Part shown: positions 57,001 to 64,000 of the stretch, piece by piece
Position numbering within the stretch: the first letter of the stretch is position 1
How the letters are laid out: each line of letters opens with the position of its first letter
Assembly: GCF_019175385.1 (NCBI RefSeq)
Contig: NC_083337.1
Location: forward strand, 165,863,713-165,927,712
Source of the DNA: Lycium barbarum
Taxonomy: Eukaryota; Streptophyta; Magnoliopsida; Solanales; Solanaceae
Direction of reading: 5' to 3'
DNA: 64,000 nt
The notes under the pieces: generated by a model
Told to the model about the DNA's origin: nothing
The model's input: the letters and a program-made list of their open reading frames with translations, nothing else
Database searches by the model: none
Translations under genes and position numbers: made by a program

Positions 57001-60000
57001 TCAGGTGAACATAAACTAGGTCTATCGATGAAATTCTAAAAGAAAGAATTAGGTTTATCGATGGAGCTCTTTAATTGGATCTAATGATAGAGATTGAGTG
57101 AAAAATTATGCCAAATAGGTGGAGTGGCTTCTTTCACTTACTAGAATCACAGTAAATATTCATCCATCCTATACTGGTTCTCCTATCAAAGTAATTGATG
57201 TTTCCTTCTGTGACTCGTCGAGACAACCTTATTGTGACCTACTGTTCTGAACCTTGGAGTAGTAGGCGTGAATTTTGAGAGCTTATTGCTTATCAGAAGA
57301 AAGAGGCTTGATGTGGTATTTTATATTCCATAGGAGGTGGTGTTCCTGAATCTAAAAGAGCAAAGGAGTTGGGTGGATTGTTGGATGTCAATATCCTACC
57401 TTTACAGGTATACTATTTCGGAGAGACATAGTGTTGAAGTTTTATCTGATTAATTAGTGTTTTCGTCTTGATCATAATCTGCTCTTCTTCTTCAACAATG
57501 GACCTTTCCATGAGTTGGTAGTCCTAGGATGTGCACTTGCTCCTTATCTTAAAGCCTTGTGTGTTTGATCTGCAGGTTATACAGGGGCATACACCATTCA
57601 AACAGTTGATGAGAAGGTAATCTTTCGTTTGTTAAATCTCGTACCCACTCTCCCCATTCAAATATTAAAAAAAAAAAAAAAAATTAGTAGAAGAAAACAG
57701 ATATCTCTACTTCTTTAGTGCGGGTGTACTCTATAAGAATGTCAGATATCTCTACTTCTTTAGTGCGGGTGTGCTTTATAAGAATGTAATGCAAGGATGT
57801 GCCTTCTTCTGAACTGGAACTAATAGCAATAAACTTTAGAAACACCTAACAACATGTGAATTATCAGTATGTCAACACCGCATATTTTAAAGCAGGACAT
57901 AGCTTAGTTATAGAAGTGCAAGCATGTCTTCAGTAAATTGACCACTTACAAATAATCACTGTAACAGTTTAAAAAATGGTTATCTTGTTTGGAAAAAGAA
58001 AGAAAACAAAAAAGCTTAGCAAATGGTTGTCCGTTTAATTGGTATTCAAGAACTGACTTTCCGTTTAATTGGTATTCAAGAATTGACTCTGAAAGTGCAT
58101 GCAACATATTCTGCTGTCCCAAATTGGACATCCAGAAATATTTATCTCATCAGTTATGATTACATGTATTAATTATATGGACTTGCTAGAGCTAAAAGTG
58201 CTGAAGTGTTGGTCAGTGCATCGTGTTTGAGAAAAGAGAAGTGTTAGATACTGATACAACAACCAAACTTGAGAGCCCAGAGTGGAAGTGTGGTGTTCCA
58301 TCAATGCCCTATAGATTTGCAGGATAGCACAGCAGGGTTAAAAGGGAAAATATATGTGGAACTAGAGCAGTTTATATTAATTAAAAATCAAGTTTGAAAG
58401 ATCAAAATTTGCTTTGGTTGGCTTTAACAAGTTAAATCTATGTTAACAGATTTGAGAATGAGCTTGTTGTTGCTGTTGGAAAAGGAGAACCTGCTGAAGT
58501 GATGTCTGAATATGGTTTTAAGTAAACTCCCTGGTTTTGCACCTTATCAATGTGGTTTAAAGTGCATTCTTCAAATACTTAACAATTTCAACAGTGATAT
58601 ACTACTATTCTTTAAATTTCAGAAATGTTCTCTCCATAGATGAATATGCATCTTGTTTTGACAACATTGACCCATTGGCACAATACAAAAAATGGACAGA
58701 CAAGCAGGACGTTAATCAGAATAACAAGTCTAAGCATATAGCTTTGAGCAATGATCCGTGCTTACAGAGAGTGCAGGCAGTTTTTGTTGTTAGTGATTCT
58801 GTTGATTGGAGCAGGGACATCCAGGTACTCTTCTTTATAATCTAATAGGCTTAAGCTTGCATTTACCTGGAAGATTAAAGCTAAAGTTATATGTAAAGAA
58901 ACAAAGATTGATCGACACTTCTATGCTATATTTTCCTCTTCATGCTTTCTCTCTCTCTCTTTTTTTTTTTTTTTTTTTTCTTATCTCCTTTTTCTTTTCT
59001 TTTCTTGGTTTGGGGTGGGGCTTAGGGTAGGCTCGTTGATGAATTTTTTCATATAAGATAGCCCTTGACATATAACATTGAATCTAGTGGATGTATCATT
59101 CAACTATTTCACCAGATGCCAAGTATATTTGGCTTGGTGGATTTCTATTAAGGAATTAGTGATTTGCAGATACATTTGTTAACCAGATGTGTACTTCAAT
59201 ATTTGACTAATAAACTTCTTTCTGATCGCTTTTCATAATCTATCTTTCGCTTTGATTTGTGAAGTCTTATTTTACAGTCCCAGTCAGGTCCATCAAACTT
59301 CCAGACATCTTGCTGTTCCTCTTTTTCTTGATTTTTGTGTGCATTTGCATGCATCTTCTTGTCTTACTACATGGAATTAATGTGCTCAAATTTGCTTTCA
59401 CTCCCCCGATTGAAGTTTTGCAAGTCTAACACACGAGAAGTCAATTTTAGGTTCTCTGTGACATTCTAAGGACTGGAGGGCTTCCAGGAAAAGAGATTGC
59501 ACACCAGCCACCACTCTTTTTTGCAAATGATGACCTTGCCTATCAGGTTTTTCAGTTCTAAATAGATCTGATTGTCCTTGCTTTTCTGAACATATTCATA
59601 GAGAATGTAACTTTTTCTATCTAACCTTTGACTCTAGGCTTTGTTTCCATCTGAACGACTTGGCATGGGTGCTTTCAGGATTGCACTAGAATCCGTCTTC
59701 AATGCGTGAGGCTCATTTTCAAATATCTTCAGACTTGATGTGATATCTGACAATTGAGAATGTAGCTTGCATTTTATTATCTTGCTCTGATAATAGATTT
59801 GTATATATCTTAATATTACGTAAAAAAATATATGTAAGATGGATGTAGATATGATGTAAAAGAAACTACACCTTCCGGTAATGTGCTTCTGAGACCAGTT
59901 TTTGTTACAGCGTTCACCCTGCTGTTCTGAAGTATACGTCATATGGGAAACCAAATCCTTTTGTATTTAATAATGCGGAGACAGTATTGATGCAAGTTCT

Positions 60001-60581
60001 ACAATCATGTCACAATAACCATCAGGTTGATGGTAGAAAGCAGCATTTCAAAACCTTATATATGATTGGTGATAATCCCTCTGTTGATATCAAAGGAGCT
60101 CGGCAGGTTTGTTCTTAGACTTATTTTATGCTACTACTAAGCTATTTCATAACTTGAACTATATATAAGTCTAAATCTTACCTTTTAGGCTGGAATTCCT
60201 TGGTTCTCTATTTTGACAAGGACTGGGGTCTTCAAGGGGAAAGAAAATCATGACGATTTTCCCGCAGATCTGGTGGGTAAATGATATCTTTGACCTATGA
60301 CTGCATATATTTATTTCTTTATAGGATAACACATAACTGTTTCCTCTTTAATTCCTTTTGCACTCACCCAGTCGACGAAAATTGGTTTGTAAAGCTAGTA
60401 AGTGGATATATGGTATCCACACACATATTTACAGTATGGTCCATTTCTGGACAGCCGTTAAGCAAATATGATGATGTTTACAAAGGACACGTTACCCAAG
60501 CATGATCTTCATTCGGTGCAGGTTGTTGACACTGTGGAAGAAGCAGTAGACTACATTTTGAACAAGGAGTGTATCTCATGA
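54029..60581 (+). CDS. HAD-superfamily class IIA hydrolase, mitochondrial CECR5/HDHD5-like, 12 exons
   Basis: Exons: 54029-54105, 54182-54285, 55696-55731, 57334-57407, 57576-57616, 58450-58521, 58623-58824, 59451-59546, 59638-59705, 59911-60106, 60189-60272, 60522-60581. All introns are GT/AG and all phases agree, giving 1110 nt and 369 residues. Residues 1-26 (MRILQILTRKLSSTFSYRQL..) are Arg/Ser-rich without acids, like a mitochondrial presequence. HAD motif I is FGIAFDIDGVLL (D34, D36), motif II YVFLTNGGG (T71), motif III YGKPNPF (K270) and motif IV MIGDNPSVDIKGARQAGI (D311, D316). The segment between motifs II and III fits a class IIA cap. A phosphatase-type reaction is expected from the family; the substrate is unknown. 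Part of it (exons 1-2) was duplicated to copy A, where it is dead. Intron 3 carries a complex rearrangement, intron 2 a MITE. No frame defects are seen. Confidence 0.93.
54657..54897. mobile_element. Stowaway MITE in HAD intron 2, empty site in copy A
   Basis: CTCCCTCCGGTTCAAAAAGA ... TTTTTGAACCGGAGGGAG with TA on both sides. Copy A has the uninterrupted site (CTTAGTAATATTCATG near 48258). Confidence 0.92.
56050..56975. repeat. Direct and inverted duplications in HAD intron 3
   Basis: Block P (about 56053-56250, with GGGGTATATAAACATGTAGT, CAGCAATATGTGGATGGTGA and AGGTGGTTGAAGTTGTTGAT) recurs inverted at about 56500-56703. Block Q (about 56190-56500, with GACATTCAAAGTCGATCAGC) recurs in direct orientation at about 56703-56972. 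Order: P, Q, inverted P, partial P plus Q. Identity is about 95% by eye, so the event is recent. The exons are untouched. Confidence 0.88.
57699..57788. repeat. 45-bp tandem duplication in HAD intron 5
   Basis: AGATATCTCTACTTCTTTAG...GAATGT(C/A) twice, two to three differences. Confidence 0.92.
58031..58090. repeat. 30-bp tandem duplication in HAD intron 5
   Basis: CCGTTTAATTGGTATTCAAG followed by AA(C/T)TGACT(T/C)T, two copies in a row. Confidence 0.92.
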
Positions 60582-61919
60582 TGCACATCTGGTAAAACTC
60601 TCAACATTTTTTTACCTTAGATATGTTAATTGGACTAATTTCCATGAAGAAGATTTGGCGGACCTCCTAGCTTTGCAAATCAACATTTATATGCCTCTAT
60701 TCGGCGAGTGCAAAAAATTCCAAATTTGTTCTCATTACAATAAAGCATTGATTAGAGCTCTGCACCTGTTGAAGAAACAAGTGCTGCAAACCTGATTCTT
60801 GTATCTGAGAGGAAAGTACATGAACATTTTAGCACGTCATTCCCAGAACCGAGTTGATTCGTTGTCCAGATCATTTCTTGCTGTAAACGGTCTTGATATC
60901 CATTTTTGTCAGAATATTATTGTTAAACTTCAAATGACCTTGTTATGGAGTAGGTTCCAGCTTCTTATAGGAATTTACTACACAAGTTATCTGATGGATG
61001 AGTTTGGCAGAGTAGAGACTGTTTATGATATACCTTTTCCATATATAGCTTTAGTAATTAGTGAAGTGTTAATTAAGTGAGACATCCGAAGAGAAGTAGA
61101 GGGTGTTTAAACTTAATAAACTTATAATTAAAGCTTCTAAATATATATTAAGGGGTCTTTGAAAATACAAATAATATGGACCAAATATAGTATTAACAAT
61201 AAGCATTCAACGCCAGCAAGTTGCCACGGCTGGTCGGAATTACAACACATTCACTATAGTGAGATCATAGCTCATTGGCCATGATTATAAAAAGGTCCCA
61301 AGTGTGTATCAGTAAGATTTTTCGAATTCCTACCAAGTGGTAACTATTTTAATTAGATGGAAGGCGCAGCCAACAAATTAAATTGGAGATGCCAACTCTT
61401 TGCGTTTTTGTGAACCTTGGTAGGTATTTTCGACGTGTGTTGGAAAATAGATCTATTAGCTCATAGCTGTTGAGGCGGCAAGCAATAATGACCCAACTTT
61501 TGTGAAGTTTCCCTTATTAAAAAGTAAAATAAGTAATATTAGGTGCTGTTTCTACATTTTCTTGCAATTTAATGGCCCTTTTTCGCAATTATATTTGTTA
61601 GGGATGCTAAAACAACCGAATTAAGGTATCCTAACTTCTTTTGCATTTTTATGTGTCAGTTAATTCTATGACTTTATTAAATCTTGGAGCATTATCTCGT
61701 TCAAGGCTATTCAACCCATATGTCCTCATATCGGTAGGTTTGAAGATCTTTTCATAAGCTTAAGACTTTTTATCTTAGATTGTTGACTTATGTCTTGATC
61801 TTTTCAAATCTGTTTTTATTTCAAAAAATAATAAACGAGATTATGGTGTGACAAAGCTGCAGAAGTTATCAGTGGGATTATAATCTTGATAGGAGATAAG
61901 TCGGAAAGATCTAGAAGTA
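60582..61919. other. 3' UTR of the HAD gene and intergenic sequence
   Basis: The first few hundred bases are the likely 3' UTR (AATAAAGC at 60739 could serve as a poly(A) signal). Beyond that no gene is seen; the frame at 60799-61080 shows no motif. Confidence 0.45.
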
Positions 61920-62085
61920 AACCCGTTAACCGGGTTAACCGGAACCGGACCGGTAACCGGTTAGGGAACCGGCCGGTTTCCGGTTAAAAAACCGGAACCG
62001 TTTAACCGATTCCGGTTTAACTGGTTCCGGTTTACCGGTTTGAAACCTCAAACCGGAACCGGTCCGGTTCAAAGTCTCCAAAACC
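61920..62085. repeat. CCGGTT/AACCGG-rich subterminal region of a hAT element
   Basis: About 16 CCGGTT, AACCGG or close variants in 165 bp, in both orientations (GTTAACCGGGTTAACCGGAA, CCGGTTCCGGTTTACCGG-like). Dense AACCGG motifs mark the ends of some plant hAT (Ac-like) elements. It lies downstream of the hAT transposase on the minus strand, as the 3' end should. The outer terminus was not fixed. Confidence 0.65.
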
Positions 62086-62108
62086 TTTTTTTTGTTTTTG
62101 TTTTTTGT

Positions 62109-62241
62109 ATTATATATATATATATTATAGTATTTATTAGTATATTGTAGGTATATTTACATATGTTATACAAGTTTATAAGTAAAGTTTAAATATTTAC
62201 TGACTAACAGGCTAACAGCAAGTCAGCAATACAGAATATAC

Positions 62242-62296
<55 letters not shown>

Positions 62297-62388
62297 GTTA
62301 TATGCTTAAGTTATAGTGTTATACTACATATACCTAAAATATAGTAAGAATATACGTATATATATCAATATACTTAGGTTATATAACT

Positions 62389-62419
<31 letters not shown>

Positions 62420-62464
62420 TTAAGTTATATATAACATTATAACTTATATATATGTATAACTTAC

Positions 62465-62498
<34 letters not shown>

Positions 62499-62505
62499 TT
62501 AAGTT
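62109..62505. repeat. (TA)n microsatellites
   Basis: TA runs at about 62113-62128, 62246-62293, 62390-62412 and 62466-62480 with a (GT)n tail to 62498. They lie between the hAT transposase and its AACCGG end. Confidence 0.9.
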
Positions 62506-62659
62506 ATACTTATAGTATACTATACATTATAAGTATATTCTTAATATATTTTAGTAATTTTTCAAGTATATAACTTTCTAGTTTTTATTTTTAATATGAA
62601 CACAAGTAAATAGAAGAAAGCTCAATGAGCCATATATTTTATTCATTCTTGGATAACAT

Positions 62660-64000
62660 TTATTTGCAAGTTGTAGTTTTTTTTAACTTGCAAATAATAC
62701 ATGAGTTGTACAAAAATAGTAGAATAATAAAATCACCAATTTTGAACCATTTCGTTAATTTCCCCACATCATATTCGGTCATGGAAATATCTTCAAAGTC
62801 TTCCATTTGTTCCGGTCCACTAGCTATCAAATCTTCAATTTCTTCCTCTTCGCCTTCCTCCGCTTCTAAGTTTTGGTTACGTCGCTCCGATCTTATCCAA
62901 TTGCGAATGCACACTAGTACTTGCAAGCTAAGGCCGGATAATGAATGTCTATGGTCTCCAATTTGCTGTCTTCCTTGGCTAAATGCGCTCTTCGAAGCCA
63001 CGGTTGATACTTGAACCGTAAGGATATCTCGAGCCATTCTTGAAAGTACCGGATAGCTTGCCTTGTACTTCTTCCACCATGATAAGACGTCCAAGTCATC
63101 CAGTTCCTTGATATCCACATTTGGCTGCATCAAATAAAAGTTATATTCATCAAAGTTTGCAGTACAAGAAGAAGTTGGATGTGAATGTAAAACTTTTAAA
63201 CCCGACAAGCCCTTTTTGCTACTCTAAGAAGTAGTAGGACGTGGAGCAACGGGTGTAGTACGTTCTTCCAAACTAGAATAATGAGTAAAAACTTTTCTAA
63301 ACGCATCATCAATAGCGAGTTCGGCTTCAGCTAAAGATGGTTGAACTCCCTCTTCAATTTCTAAAAATGTATAAATTTGACTAACCAAATTTTTAGTATA
63401 AGACACTTTTAAACAAGGATTTAAAAGAGAACCCAATATAAATAAAGTTGGGATGGGAAAAAAATACTTCTTAAATTTGATTATCATTTCAAAAATAGCC
63501 ACTTGATAACCGGGTTTATATTTATACTCTTGTAAAACTCTAGCTATTTCCGCTAAGTAGGCTAAAATTCCGATTACCGTGGGATAGAATTGTCTAGAAA
63601 AAGCAAGAGTTGCATTATAAAAAATTTCTAAGAGTTCAACACATTCTTTAACATCTTCCCAATGCGAAAAATTTAACCAATCATCACTATCAGTATTATA
63701 TTTGTTGTGAACTTGTTGTATCAGAATCCTATACTCATATGCTTGTTGTAGCATAATGTAAGTGTAGTTCCACCTAGTCTCAATTTCTACTTAAATTTTC
63801 CTAGGTCTAAGATTATTTTCCACACAAGCATTCTTAAAATCTCTAATTCTTCCCCTATTAGCATTGCAAAAAAGAAACGCAACCGCATCTCTAACTTTTT
63901 GAACAGAATCTTCAAAATGCACAAGACCATCTTTAACAATTAAGTTTAAAATGTGACAGCTACATCTTACATGAAAAATATTTCTTAGTGGAGGGTTTAG
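62660..64000 (-). pseudogene. hAT (Ac/RICESLEEPER-type) transposase, C-terminal half, runs off the window
   Basis: Minus-strand reading from the window edge: CSCHILNLIVKDGL, FKNACVENNLRPRKI, then TAA, VEIETRWNYTYIMLQQAYEY, the DUF4413-like segment (NATLAFSRQFYPTVIGILAY), FILGSLLNPCLK, ending PRPTTS and a TAG at about 63224. The same frame resumes with SSKKGLSGLKVLHSHP and the hAT C-terminal dimerisation domain (DDLDVLSWWKKYKASYPVLS, MARDILTVQVSTVASKSAFS, GDHRHSLSGLSLQVLVCIRN), an acidic stretch and the end at 62660. Two in-frame stops in otherwise continuous coding mark it as a pseudogene. The N-terminal BED finger and first catalytic Asp lie beyond the window. Confidence 0.9.

Noticed and set aside
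60799..61080. 93-codon frame after the HAD gene
   Set aside because: No start context, motif or homologous copy. Taken as 3' UTR or intergenic.

Overview
This window looks like nuclear DNA of a dicot plant, most likely Solanaceae. It is AT-rich, its genes have short exons with GT/AG introns, and nested plant transposons fill most of it. The Solanaceae placement is an inference from repeat style (GGCGGAGCCA hAT MITEs, a very long Ogre-like solo LTR, CACTA and MULE families). It was not tested by a search, and no species can be named.

Host genes are few. One multi-exon gene is well supported: a mitochondrial-type HAD-superfamily (class IIA, CECR5/HDHD5-like) hydrolase at 54029-60581 on the plus strand. 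Its 12 exons join in phase to 369 codons and carry all the HAD motifs. Three tiny single-exon genes (4340-4567, 14104-14322, 50578-50796) encode 72-75 residue basic proteins sharing a core close to PPRRGQIK. They form a local paralogous family that I cannot name.

Layout. 1-4.2 kb: repeats, a foldback element, a local duplication and an inverted MITE pair. 4.3 kb: peptide gene 1. 5.8-10.6 kb: a 4.9-kb solo LTR. 10.7-13.7 kb: MITEs and a palindromic repeat array. 14.1 kb: peptide gene 2. 14.5-24.0 kb: a complete Mutator-like element (MULE 1) with ~340-bp inverted repeats. Its transposase is broken by frameshifts, stops and a solo LTR, but a convergent GRF-zinc-finger/coiled-coil gene is intact. 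24.1-48.6 kb: segmental copy A of the HAD locus. It keeps only HAD exons 1-2 and parts of intron 2, and has been opened by a second MULE (28.4-35.0, itself broken by a solo LTR), a CACTA element with palindromic subterminal repeats (36.2-39.8), a decayed Ty1-copia element (41.1-46.5) and MITEs. 48.8-55.3 kb: segmental copy B, with peptide gene 3 and the complete HAD gene. 61.9 kb to the end: 3' part of a decayed hAT transposon on the minus strand, running off the window.

The most interesting points are: (i) MULE 1 has the architecture of maize MuDR (two convergent genes, each reading inward from an inverted repeat) but with a GRF-zinc-finger membrane-anchored coiled-coil protein in the second position, and that gene is intact while the transposase is dead; (ii) the clustered PPRRGQIK micro-protein family; (iii) a copia element bounded by identical 78-bp direct repeats instead of a ~5-bp target duplication; (iv) a CACTA element whose subterminal motif is a near-perfect palindrome. 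Paired copies A and B also give natural empty sites for several insertions.
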